Source: Erodium maritimum (Eukaryota; Streptophyta; Magnoliopsida; Geraniales; Geraniaceae). From it: a stretch of 64,000 nt of DNA. Below, piece after piece: positions 1 through 12,110 of this stretch. The position numbers and the translations under genes are program-made. The stretch's first letter is position 1. Every line of letters starts with the position of its first letter. The notes beneath the pieces are model-generated. The model made no database searches, had not been told where the DNA came from, and was given only the letters and a program-made list of their open reading frames with translations. The DNA lies in contig OY997590.1 in assembly GCA_963921825.1 (NCBI GenBank), positions 58,270,012 to 58,334,011 on the forward strand, in the 5' to 3' direction.

Positions 1-404
1 TCCGTTTCAATTTTTTGATTTTCACTTCTGCTTTCGCGTCAAGATCAGCTAATTTGGAACGATTGTTGAAGATTCTGCCGCGTTGGATTTCTAGGGTTTC
101 TTTGGAGTGCTTTGAGTTGTTACGGAGCTGAACATGATTCGATGAAGGCTCTGTTTTGAGGGTTCCTGCTTTATGAACTGCATTTTGATTTTAGAGCCTC
201 CCTCGTTGTGATGGGGTAGGTTGGAGATGCGGTTTGTGGCCATATTGTTATATTGATTCACATCGTCTGCGAAAAAGCTGAGCTGAAGTGTCTTCACATC
301 GTCCAGAGCTGGATATTGTCTTACTGTGTTATTTTAAGCTAGATCGTTGTTCAAATGGGTATTGGTTTGACAATTGGGCAACCAAACCTCACATTTCAAC
401 TTAC
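1..404 (+). other. Probable 5' leader of the PRAF-type gene
   Basis: This sequence precedes the first coding ATG at 405. It carries no recognised domain. A short reading frame open from 288 runs in frame into the ATG at 405, but the peptide before 405 is unlike the conserved family N-terminus, so 405 is preferred. The transcription start and promoter cannot be located and may lie outside the window. Confidence 0.5.
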
Positions 405-3400
405 ATGGCTGTTGATCCTCAAAAAATTGGTCTCTCCGAGAGAGATTTCGAACAGGTTCTATTTTTCTAATTTTTTTTATTGCTTTGATCATGTAATTGT
501 AAAAGCTGATTTGGTGTCTTAAATTTCTTGTATCTCTGATAGAGATTAAGTTATTCAGTGTTTAAAGGTTTTAGAATGAGCAAATTGTTTCATTTGCAAA
601 TGAATTCAGTTGTATCATGAATCCGCTCCAAAGAAGCATAGCGATGTATGGATATGTTCATACGTATAGGGTTCCATTTGTAGGAGCTAGCATGTTAATA
701 ACAACAGCTGCTCTTCACCTAATTTATGTTTTTCTCGGACATGTAACTTCACACCTAAATTATTTCTGTTACTTTTTTTTTCTTCTGTGAGTTTCATTGT
801 AATTTTTTGAAGCTGTTTGGCAACAATATAAATATGACGCCCCAAATGATACATATTGGATGGGGTTGGGGGGGGGGGGGGGGGGGGGTATTAAAATATT
901 GAGAACTTGAGATGGATTCGTGACAACTCTAGATAGGATAACACTGCGAGTGAGGTTAATAGAGGAAGAGTTGGGATAGCCTCAAGTGAAGAGAAGATGA
1001 CAGAATTGTATGTCGTATGGACGTGCAACATATAGGGAAGTTAATGACTGGTTTGGACATGTACAACGTAGGGAAGTTAGTGACTTCCTCTTCTTGTTTA
1101 AAAGACATTCTCTGTTTACAGTTATGAATCTGTATGACCACTTGTTGCTCATTAAGGAGGTTGCTTCGATGTTTCACTTACAGGCCCTTACAGTGCTTAA
1201 GAAAGGGTCACATTTGCTAAAGTATGGGCGCAGAGGAAAGCCAAGGTTCTGTGCATTCCGGCTTTCTAATGTAGGTGACCTTCCCTTTTCTTAAAGACAC
1301 AGTTGTCTTTCCATACATTCCTCATTTCTTAATTTCTAAGGTCGTTCAGTGGATGAAATCGAAAGAATGACCTGGTAAGAGCATTGGATGCTTCTCTAGT
1401 GCCAATTTTCCCTTTTCTATTTATGTCTCTACCATACTTTTTTATATGCTATGGAGTAAATATCTGCTTAAGTAAAATCGACCTCAAAGTTAACCCATGT
1501 GTTTCATCATTTCACGTTTACCTTGTAGGGTTTAATCATGATCCTATTGCTACCAAGACTGTAAGCGGTGCTGGTATGTTATTGTGTAAGAAAAAAAATA
1601 TATCTCAAAATGACGACACTCCTACTTCTGAATTATTGTAAGAAAAAAAGAGAGGAATGTTTTTTTTTATTATGGAAACAGAAGATATATAATTTAAATA
1701 AACTGATTCCAAGGAAAGTAGCTTCTTTATATACTGTGTACAGTACGATTAGATGATTGATTTGGGATCCTCTTTGCAAAGTCAATTATGAGGATTGAAA
1801 TCTGGGGATGCCACTGAAATCCTGGAATCCTTTCTGTAACACATATTGTCAAATAACAGTAAAACATTGGGATAGCAGGAACAACACTCAGTCAGTCGTA
1901 GTTTGTTTGGCTTCATATATAAGAAATCCGTATCTTATGTATATTCTAGATGAATCCTCTGACGGGATCCTTGGAGTTGTGTATTGACCTTCTAATGTAC
2001 ATTTTGCATGTGGTTCATGTTTAATACGCACAAGGGAGCTTCATTTGTAGCTCAGAAACTGAAATTATGGCTTGTCCGCACATTTTTGCCTTACATCTTC
2101 ACATTTTCAAGCATCCAAATCACAGCCTACAATGTATAGGATGATATTACATCAACATAAACCAGAAATGTAGCCTTAAATGATTTATCTTTCCTGTTTA
2201 CTCAGATTCTTGGGGTTGTGTTTCAGGACGAGTCTGCATTGATATGGTACTCCCAATCGAGCAAAAAAGAGAAAAATATCAAACTAAGCAATGTCTCAAG
2301 GATCATTCCTGGACAGCGCACTGTAAGTTTATTATTGTAGCTCTCTCTCTCTCACACTTCCCGCCCAGACATTCACTTTAACTAGAAAGTGAGCAGGGAG
2401 ACTACTTTCGTAGTCACTGCCTCAACACATTGTTTATTTCATAGAAGTTTTATGTGATAGATACATGTATTGATTTTCCCAGAAATGTCATACATATCAT
2501 TGTATTCTTTCCACTTTGCCTCCTTTTTCTAATTCTAAAAAGGGGTATCACTTGTCTTTCAGGTGGTATTTCAGCGTTATCCTCGGCCTGAAAAAGATTA
2601 TCAATCTTTCTCTCTTATACTCACCGACCGGACCTTGGATTTGGTGAGTGCCCCTATTTCTTTCCATAATCTTAAATAAGCACTTTAAAAACCTATCAAA
2701 TCTCAAAAAAAAGCATATGCAACTGAAATCACTGTTAATTAAGAAGTTTGTTTATTAGCTATAATATACAAATTTAACTGACATGTGAAACTTGTACATG
2801 TAATGTTCTTAGTTTGTCATCACCACTGATCTATGTGCAGATATGTAAAGACAAGGAGGAAGCTGACATTTGGTTTGTGGCATTGAAGACTATAATCTCT
2901 CGTAACCACAAGCAAAGAAATGAACCAGATAGTCCAAAGTATCGCACGCAGGGAAACTGTCCACCAATTCCACCTTTGTTCTATAAAAATGTCCTTTTTT
3001 CTCTGACTTTACAAATTTCTGATGAGGTACTGTGTAATTGCTGTTTCGTTGATTCTGATGTCAAATATCACAGGATCTGGGGGATATTCACCCACGTCAG
3101 GTTCTTTCGGAAAGCATGCCTGAGAATAGATTGGGGAAAGTATTCGCTGACATACTCTCAAAAACTGCAGCTCCCAAAAGTCCCATCCAAGCCGAAGCAG
3201 TTCCCAATTCTCCTAATTCAATATCAGTTGCATGGGCAGCTAACTCGCCTACTCGATGTTCAGCGGGTGAAGCTATGCGAATTAGCTTATCTAGTTACCA
3301 AAGCTCGTCAAGCCAAGGATCTTCTCATGAAGATTATGACGCCATGGGGGACATTTTTATGTGGGGAGAAGGTATTGGTGATGGAATGCTGGGTGGTGGT

Positions 3401-6400
3401 ATGCATAAAATCTCTAGTTCTTCAAGTCCAAAGGCTGATGTGCTTCTACCTAAGGCTGATGTGCTTCTACCCAAGGCATTGGTATCAGCAATGATTCTAG
3501 ATGTTCATAATGTTGCTTGCGGTAGCAGACATGCTGTGCTTGTCAATAAACAAGGGGAGATCTTTAGTTGGGGGGAGGAGGTAGGGGGTAGACTTGGGCA
3601 TGGCCAGGAAGCCAGTGTTTCTCAGCCAAAGTTTATAGACACTCGTGGTGGCCTGAACTTTGAGTTAGTAGCGTGTGGGGAGCATCACTCTTGTGCTGTT
3701 ACACTGAATGGGGAACTTTATACGTGGGGCGATGGTATTCATAATCTTGGTCTTCTTGGGCATGGAAGTGAAACTAGTCACTGGGTTCCTAAAAGAGTTT
3801 GTGGTGAACTTGATGGTATACAAGTTACATTTGTTGCTTGTGGACCATGGCATACAGCTGTTGTGACATCTCTTGGCCAGTTATTTACATTTGGTGATGG
3901 ATCTTTCGGTGCTCTTGGGCATGGAGATCATAGCAGTACAAGAATTCCAAGGGAAGTGCAAGCTTTAAGAGGACTGCGAACAACAAGGGTTGCATGCGGT
4001 GTTTGGCACACTGCTGCAGTCATTGTTGAAGTAGCAGAAGGAGAATCACCTTGTTCAGGACCTAATGATTGCACTTCATGGGGAAAGCTGTTCACCTGGG
4101 GGGATGGAGATAAGGCTCGACTTGGACATTCTGATCAAGAACCTAGACTCTTACCGGAGTGTGTAGCTAAGTTGATAGATCAAAATGTTTGTCAAGTAGC
4201 ATGTGGGGATAGCATCACAGTTGCTCTCACAACCTTTGGGCGAGTTTACACAATGGGAAGTCCTGCTTATGGCCAGTTGGGGCATCCTTTAGTCACAGGT
4301 GGTGCCAAAGGAGAGGCTCCTACTCGTGTTCTAGGTAGACTTGCAGACAGTTTTGTGGAGGAGATTGCTTGTGGTTCTTATCATGTCGCAATTCGGACTG
4401 CCAAACCAGAGGTATATACTTGGGGAAGGGGTGGAAATGGACAGTTAGGCCACGGAGACTGCAATGACAAAAATACGCCGACACTAGTAAGCTTCTTGAA
4501 AGATAAGCACGTAAAGAGTGTAAAGTGCGGTTCAAACATTACGACTGTCATATGTCTCCGTAAAGGGTTATCTGGTAGTGACGATTCTGTATGCTCTGCC
4601 TGCCATAATCCATTTGGTTTTAGGAGAAAATGTCACAATTGCTACAATTGTGGGTTAGTATTTTGCAATGCATGCAGTAGTAAGAAATCTCTGAAAGCCT
4701 CTTTGGCTCCAAACATGAACAAGCCATATCGAGTTTGTGATGATTGTTTTACCAAACTGAAAAGTGACATAGAATATAGTTCCACTGTGCGAGTTTCTAA
4801 AGGTAAAATTGGAAATAGGGAGACTCAGTCCCCTGTAATACCGAAACAACTCTCCCGGCTCTCATCTTTTGGATCAATCAATAGGGCTGAGAGCAGGTAT
4901 TACAGGCATGATATAAAAATAGAATCATATGATAGCTATGTCACCCCTAATCCGATTGGAAAATTTCAGTTGGGGGCTTCACAGAAAGAATCAATTTTGT
5001 CTGCGACGCCTTCAAAGAAAGTCTCTTCAGCTCCTAGTTCCAGAATTGCTTGCCATACAACATCTACTGTTTCCAGATCAACTCGACATATCTCTTCTGA
5101 TCCTCTCCATGCTTCAAAGCAGAGAACTGATGGCGTAAGCAGAGAAACCATAATCCTAAGAGCACAAGTAAGATTGCTTAAAATGCTTTAATGGTTATAA
5201 TAGTTTTTGAATCACATCCATGCATTCTTCCTGCACATGCACTTAATTTTGTTCCTCCTAGTCTTGAGTACGTTGCCTTTTTCAGAATAGTGACTATCTA
5301 GGATAGATGCAAAAGCCCTTTATTCCTGCAACCAACCATCAATAACTGAAGAGTTTCAGGACTTCAATTTCTTACTAATTCTCCCACCTCAACCACCAAA
5401 GTAATGATTTATGACAAGCAGCCTTACACCATTCTAGGAAAAAAGCTGTGAATCTCCAAATATAGGCTAAACCAACACTTCTCACACTATATTTGTAATA
5501 GGACATTTAAACAGCCCAAACCAAAAATATGCAAAAAAAAAAAATCAATCACTATAATGACTAACAATATAATCAAGATACAGAATCTTTTGCGTTCTCA
5601 CATACTTCAGCCAGTCTACTACAGGATCCAAGGTTTGAGATAAAATGTTATCTACACTGTAATTGTGTTGTAGTTTGGAAAGAGAACTAACCGACTTAGT
5701 TTGTTTGCTTTCTTAAATTTGTTGAAATATAGAATATACTGACTAAGGATTTACTGTGTGCTACAGGTAGAAGATCTCACTCGCAAATCCCAGCAACTTG
5801 AAGCTGAGCTTGAGAGAACATCAAAGCAACTGAAGGATGAAGCTGAAAAATGCAAATCTGCAAAGGAAGTTATTTGGTTGTTAACTGCTCAGGTTGGGTA
5901 TTTACTTCATTCAAGCTCAGTGTTGTTTACCTAGATCCACCAAGTCTGGTGTCTATAAGGTGCATTGCTTATTTGATGTGAAAAGAAATAGACATTGTTA
6001 GAGTTTAGTTTATTTCCTATTCCTAGTTTAGTTTACTTTCCTATAAAGTTTTCTGTTACGGCCCTGGGTTTGGGATCTAGTAACCCTTCTTTGCATCCAC
6101 TGAACTTATAGTAAACTAAGTTAACTAAGTAAACTAATTAGCTACCAAATACTCTCCATGATTTATTTCTTCTGCCATAGGCTATATATATACATACACA
6201 ACCTATGGAATATACAAAGACCCTTATTGAAAGCTAAAATGAAGAGTTGCTATATAAAGGATAGTAAATGCTGCCATTTACTATCTTGTAACAGTTAGCC
6301 CTTATCAAAGGTCCTAACATTTTCCTAATTCTATGTTGCTTAGTATTTGTATTCCCTATTTAGTATTCGTATTTCCTATTTAGTATATGATTAATCCCTA

Positions 6401-9400
6401 TATAAATGGATGATCTCATTGTATTAAACAATAAGAATATATTAGGACCCTGACTTTGGGATCACATTACAAGGCCGTAATATGCGGCTGAGGTGAAGCT
6501 TCGGCTTTGCGATGACGAGTCTTTGTCCGTCCTTCTCACAATTGTGATAACAAGCTTGTTAAGGAGAGCTTATACCTCAATAAAAGTAAAGCTTATTAGA
6601 GAGCTTACACCTCAATTAAACCTAACCCAAACCAAATTTATTTTTCTCAACGTCCTTATTTTATTCTTCTCACTTATTATATATAGGCAAAGAGGTTACC
6701 TAAAACTCAAAATCCTAATGCAACCATAATTGGTAATTCTCTACCAATTTTTCTATTCATAATACAAGTAGCCAACTAAAGGACTTTTAAGGAAATAAAC
6801 TACTAGTTCTCAAATTTTTATCCTTAACCGATTTTCCCTTACTTGGTTATTGTAGGTGGGTTTTTCTTTCTTTTACCGCTCCGTACGACTCGTAACATTA
6901 CTCCCTCCTTGCACACGACGCTTGCCCTTAAGCGCATAAGATGGATCCATGTCCTCAACGGTCACACTGGTGGCTCCGTCCTCGTCCTCAATCAATTCTA
7001 ACCAGTTTGTTACACTTGTGACCCAGACTGTATGCTTTATCAAAGTAGAAGCAAGGCCCCTTAGCGATTCGATCTTGCTTCTAGGCTCTAGAAATCTGCT
7101 TGACCAACGATCGATTAGCATTTTCTACTGCTGGTTTTCTGCTCGGAGTTAAAGCTTTCGGAGCTTTTGCTTCCTCTCGAGCCCTCTTTTCATATCATTT
7201 CACTAACCTCATAGCTGTGGTTAAGTCTCTAGGCCGTTGTATTTCCATATCGATTGTAGTGGCCCCTTAAGTCTACTCAGGAACGAGGAAATTTCTTGGT
7301 CGCCTTGCAAATCAGGAACCTGTGTATCCAAACGCTCAAATCGTACAACATATTCATCAACCGACCCGTTCTGCCTTAGCTTAGCCAGCTCCCCAAGCTT
7401 GTTACTTGACAACATGGAACCTAAACGTGTATTGCAGAAATGTTACTGGCCATGTAATGTTCGTCCTTATGCAGCATCATGTATCAAAGTTGTGCATCGT
7501 CCTCCAGATGAAACGAGACCACCAAACCTTCTCCTCCGCACTTGTCCGTTAGTAAAAGAAATACCCCTCACAACGGTGCAACCAAGTTGTCGGTTTCGAG
7601 CGTCCATCGAACCTCGGAAAATCAAGACCAGCGAATCGAGGTGCCTGACTCCCCCCGTCGCTGCTGGAACCCATGCCGGATGCTACTGGTATGGTTATCT
7701 CCCGCTGCCGTCCGCTGTCCGCGGAATTTTCCTCCTGTCAATTCTCCAGTGCTGTGCCGGATAGGGAATCGATCTGGATCGCCAGCTCTCGAAACTGGGC
7801 CTCCGTTTTAGCTTGATCAACACTATACACTGCCATAAACTCGTCGAACTTTCGCTCCAAGGATTTCGGTGGCTCCATAATGTGTGGCTCTGATACCACT
7901 ATGTTAAGACCCTGACTTCGGCCGTGATATGCGGCTGAGTTGAAGCTTCAGTTTCGCGACACCGAGCTTTTGTTCTTTCCGACGGTACTGTTCACCGCGG
8001 TACTGTTCATCGCGGTTGTTCACTAATTACTGTTCACACATTGATGCTTCAGCCCATCAATTTCCTTTCATCTTAGTCCCGAATTTAGGGTTTTGGTGAT
8101 TTTGTTGAAACTAAAATAACACATACTTGCATTGCCGTAAAACCAATATGGTTTGCGTCATTGTCGTGCTTACTTGAAGATGTTTTGCACGTAGTTGTTT
8201 CGCACCGTTGGCGTGGTTGCTTGAAGTTGTTTCACACCGTCAACGTAGTTGCTTGAAGTTGTTTCGCAACGTCGACATAGTTGCTTGAAGTTGTTTCACA
8301 CCGTCCTTATGCGACGTAGTAGGTTGAAAACATCTGCACCGTCATGTGATGTAGTTGCTTGAAGTTGTTTCGCATTGTCATTATACGACTCGCGTGAAGA
8401 TATTTTGCTCCCACGTGACGTAATTGCTTGAAGCTGAATCATGCGTCCGTAAAATCAAGGTATGAGTCAATGGCTGCAGATCATTATAGGTTTTGGAAAG
8501 CCGTTATTTGATATAACGTCACAATTGTCACATCGACCCTATATTAAATTTAGGCCCATAAGCAGACTTGCAGACTTGTAGCCTTGCTATGGCCTATATG
8601 CATACGCTTATTCATGCTATGGTACACGTGAAGATGTCCAGTCCTACACGTGAGGGGGAGTATCGAAAAAAAATTAGTTCTTCGGCAACAACAATACAGT
8701 GGTGAAGCAAGAACATGAAGTTTAACTTTGAAATTTATTCTTCGTCCACGTACAAGACGCGTAATCTGACTTGCACGTGAAAAGGAGTGAAAAGGAGTGT
8801 TAGAGTTTAATTTCCTATAAAGTTTTCTTAATTTTGTGTTGCTTAGTATTTATATTTCCTATTTAGTATAGGATTAATCCTTGTATAAAAAGATGCTCTC
8901 ATAAGAATATTAATAATATTTTATAAGTTTTACCGGCATTAATCCCATAAGTAGTTAATGGCTTTAACACTAGCTGAGTATGACAGTTGAAGGAGGCGAC
9001 TGGAAGAGCTCCCGAAGTAGCTAAAGATCGGAGTGGAAATGGCATTAGTATTCCAGATCTCTTCACCAATGAGAGCTCCACTGTTAACAGAATCTCCACT
9101 GAGAGCGAGTCTAATGGTGTTTCAGACAATCAGATCCTACCTGCCGAAGGGGTAGAGTTGAAGCCCCAAACTGAAAGGGCAGAGCGGATAATACATATTG
9201 TACCAGGTGCATATGCAACTCTAAGTTCCTTGCCAGGTGGTGGCAATGAACTCAAACGCATCCGCTTCAGGTATGGGTACATGACCATCTCCTATTTGTG
9301 AGTCACTGAAAATTTTGAACACCCCAACTATATCATTGGTTAGATTATACTCATGACTCAACCAACTTAAATTGAATATCTGATGCCACAGTTCTTTTTG

Positions 9401-10342
9401 ATATATAAGGACATCTCCAATGTTGCTCCCTACATTTAAGTTAAATGCAGGGAGTGATTTGCCTAGATAATAGTACAGAGAGCACTTTTTTTGAATTGTT
9501 GTTCCAATCATGCTCTCTACATTTAAGCCACACACATTACCGTGATAATTTATTTTACCTTATGAATGATTTTTTTATATATATAGCACATGGACAGAAA
9601 AGGAATAGGAGAGAAATAATATAATATAATAAGAAAGAGAATGTAGAGAAAATGTAGGGAGAGCTCCCTACATGTAAGGAGAGAATAAAAAATAATATAG
9701 GAAGCCAATGTAGAGGGTACATTGGAGTGGTGTTTTTTAGATTTTAACTCATTTGAGGTAATGTGAAGAGTGCATTTGGAGATGCTCTAAGGAATAAACG
9801 GCTCTTTTAAATCAACCACATGTTCAGGAAAGTGATATTAACTAGGACAAATTATGGAATTTGAGGTTTAGCTTATACTAAGGTGTCTTTTTTAAGTTGC
9901 TGCAATATCATGCCCAATGAAGAGCAATAATAATGTGCTATGCACTGCAAAAACGACAAGATGGTGCCTGAAACTCTAAGAGAAGGAGAACGGTCTGTAT
10001 TTTCTAGTCCCTCCGAAATCTTTTCCATCATCATATATAACTTCCCAAACACTGTCAAGCAGTTGTATATCCTCAATGCTTGTAGAACCAGGAAACTGCA
10101 TTGACAGAAGATTATGTCTTCACAACTCTGGAAATTTTATCTTCTAGCTCTTATGAATTAAGATTATTAGATTCATACAAAAAATGTATCAATGAACATG
10201 GGTAATTTTGTTTTATCATTAAGTATGTCTACTGAACATTTGGATCTTCTACAGTCGGAAACATTTCACACAAGAACAGGCACAGAAGTGGTGGGATGAA
10301 CATGGGGGCCAAGTATGTGAGCAGCACAACATCTGTCGTTGA
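405..10342 (+). CDS. PH-RCC1-FYVE-BRX (PRAF-type) protein, nine exons
   Basis: Coding exons 405-455, 1184-1270, 2227-2322, 2563-2643, 2841-3026, 3074-5167, 5767-5892, 8987-9270 and 10255-10342 join in frame with GT-AG borders to about 1030 residues, the usual size for this family. Order: PH domain (about 28-136, from LLKYGRRGKPRFCAF); seven-bladed RCC1 propeller (about 260-662, repeated WG and ACG.WH motifs); FYVE zinc finger (about 672-730); coiled coil (866-907); C-terminal BRX domain ending VCEQHNICR. Family members are thought to bind phosphoinositides and to act as exchange-factor-like or polarity/trafficking proteins at membranes; this is family knowledge. The FYVE basic motif reads FRRKCHNCYNCG, with Cys at residue 687 where I expect Arg. 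The end of exon 5 is the least certain border, because its last 20 codons are unlike the family. Introns 7 and 8 contain transposon remnants. Confidence 0.9.
868..888 (+). repeat. 21-bp poly-G run
   Basis: An uninterrupted run of 21 G lies in intron 1 of the PRAF-type gene, preceded by GGGG-TT. It could form a G-quadruplex and is likely to vary in length. Sequencing error in the run length is possible. Confidence 0.9.
6054..6319 (+). mobile_element. 266-bp solo LTR or TRIM with TSD TTTTC
   Basis: The segment starts TGTTACGG and ends CCTAACA. It is flanked by direct repeats TTTTC at 6049-6053 and 6320-6324. It interrupts the left LTR of the surrounding remnant: the right LTR reads through GTTTTC-TTAATT without it. 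No coding capacity. Confidence 0.8.
6440..8040 (-). mobile_element. Gag-only Ty3/gypsy-like element fragment
   Basis: Minus-strand element. A 3' LTR occupies 6440-6897 (minus reading starts TGTTACGAG, preceded by a purine tract). A primer-binding site complementary to initiator Met-tRNA (TGGTATCAGAGCC) is at 7886-7898. An LTR-like copy, related only over about the first 80 bp, starts at 7902. The interior is about 1 kb and encodes only broken gag: an N-terminal MEPPKSLERKFDEF piece near 7876, a NGSVDEYVVRFERLDTQVPD piece at 7221-7415, and a zinc-knuckle-like CFYFDKAYSLGHKC near 7050. There is no protease, reverse transcriptase or integrase, so it was non-autonomous. Several stops and frame breaks are present. 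Confidence 0.65.
8155..8440. repeat. Minisatellite, about 40-bp unit, about 7 copies
   Basis: Degenerate tandem units share the core GCTTGAAGTTGTTTCGCACCGTC followed by a variable segment and ACGTAGTT. Copies diverge by point changes and small indels. The array lies in the interior of the intron-7 retroelement remnant. No spacer pattern suggests anything but an ordinary minisatellite. Confidence 0.8.
9409..9787. mobile_element. PIF/Harbinger-type MITE (Tourist-like) in PRAF intron 8
   Basis: 379 bp with terminal inverted repeats GGACATCTCCAATG (left) and GAGCATCTCCAAATGC (right, reverse complement). It is flanked by TAA at 9406-9408 and 9788-9790, the TSD expected for this superfamily. Internal subterminal repeats of the CTCCCTACAT kind are inverted. 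No coding capacity. Confidence 0.8.
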
Positions 10343-12110
10343 AGAGTTCTGCGTCACTTTGCTTGCACCCATCAGCTTCTCATAGAAAAGGCTGGAGCAT
10401 TACTGATATTGACTAGAACTGTTCTCCAGTACCATCTTTCCCTCAGCTGGAAATTGTAAAATTTTACTTTTTTGATCGTCCCAGTGGAGCTTTCTTCTTG
10501 GATCCCGGGTCAGAAACCAGCGGATAGACAACTAAGAGATGTAAAAAGAAGCAACAGTTGAAAAGAGAGAAGTTCAAAATTGCATATCATGATTAGTGGA
10601 TATTCCACACTATATTGAGTCTGAATGTATTAAATCCTCAGGAAAAGGAGATGCAATCATAAGAGAGCTTGATCATATTTGAAAGTGCAACCAGCAACAG
10701 AATAGACTTGTTTCAGTAACAGCCCGATAAATTTTTGGCAGTTTATTTTGTTTTAACGTTGGATCTCAATCAAGGAATTTATTTCACCTCTGATACTTTG
10801 AATACATACATGAGTAATATCTATCTCTGTCTGGAGGCAGTGTGACGACTCTTTGTTGGAGAGCTTTCCTCCTTAAAGGGTTGAGTTGATGGATCTGACA
10901 AACTCGGTAACATCGACACACTACCCTTCCCTTTTCTCTTCGCATTAGGTCCGAGCTCCTCTATCATGTATTTCCACCCACCAATAGGTCTCCTCCGGCT
11001 AAATACGTGAGTTTTTAAGAAACTAGCTATGTGCATTAAGCGGAAGGAAGACAAAAGTAAGATATGAGACAACAGTTAGAGCAAGCACTCAAGAAGCATG
11101 TGATTTAAGAGCTCAACAATATTATTGGGGTAAATATGTCAGTCTTGATTAATATATGATAATATCGCCCTGGACTACAAGTTTAGGTTTTTTGTTGAAC
11201 CGCTCCCCTAATAGAAACTACTGTATTATATTAATTTCCAGATAATAAGCTTTACTCCATACAAACTGGAGGCAACCATGTAAAGTTCAACTTTATAGTT
11301 ATCAATTTTTCAAAATCTTTTCTTAACCAGGTTGTAGTGAATTATTAGCATTTGTGAGGTAGCTACAACCAAATTAATATCCGTGGGCCTTATCTTAACA
11401 GGAAAGAAGTAATGATGGCGCTTTACTAGAAGAGAAAGTTGTAGTAAAATGTCCTTGAGACTCCCTCCTAAAAACAGATGTCTAAAATAGGTATCCATTT
11501 CTATTTGAACTAGTTAATTAGTCATGTACTAATGACATCCTCCCATAAGTTTGAGTGGTGAGGATATGAAGGTAAAGGATGAAAAGTCAAGCAGTTAAAA
11601 TTAAATTCTTGATATATGTATGTAGTCAAATGAGGTACATATTTTGGGAGAGAGGGAGTATTAACATGCCTGGAATTTACTGTAGGCAATTGGACGATCG
11701 AATTCCTGGAAGAGAATATCCTCTTCCCTTTGTGACATATCCCATATGGTTCCATCCCAGCCCTCTGGCTTGTTTTTGACCTCCGAAGAGATTGGGTGGT
11801 TAGAGTCATTCATATATTCATTTGCATAATCAAATATCCTGTGTCAAAACTCAACAAGTTCGTTTAACAAACATCCTCTCCATAATCCTTAACTTGAATT
11901 TATGTCATTTGAAATATATCTTCATCAAAATCTTACATGAAATTTCTAAATACATAACATCTATCTTCAAGCAAATAACTTCAAAAGTTGTGACTAGCAA
12001 AAACTAAAATAAAATCAGAACCAATGGGTAACCACATGCACAGTCTTGATCAGAGAGAGGCATTTCCATGTCCCATATTGATTGACAAGTTGGTAAGTGC
12101 AGGAGAAGTC
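10343..12110. other. 3' flank of the PRAF gene and intergenic DNA
   Basis: The first few hundred bases are probably the PRAF 3' UTR. The remainder is AT-rich, with only short unconvincing reading frames. I see no recognisable gene, RNA gene or bounded transposon. Confidence 0.5.

Larger units (their letters stand above)
5996..8936. mobile_element. Decayed LTR retroelement in intron 7
   Basis: Two related segments bracket this stretch: one starting TGTTAGAGTTTAG at 5996 and one starting TGTTAGAGTTTAA at 8798. Both continue with TTTCCTATAAAGTTTTC and then GTTGCTTAGTATTT..CCTATTTAGTAT. The right copy is preceded by a purine-rich GAAAAGGAG repeat, as at a polypurine tract. I read them as the two LTRs of an old plus-strand element, probably copia. 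Its interior holds no recognisable pol and contains other insertions (6054-6319 and 6440 onward). The right border and TSD could not be fixed. Confidence 0.55.

Noticed and set aside
2814-3494. 226-codon frame overlapping PRAF exons 5 and 6
   Set aside because: It includes real exon 5 but reads through the intron and then exon 6 in the wrong frame; the spliced model fits the family.
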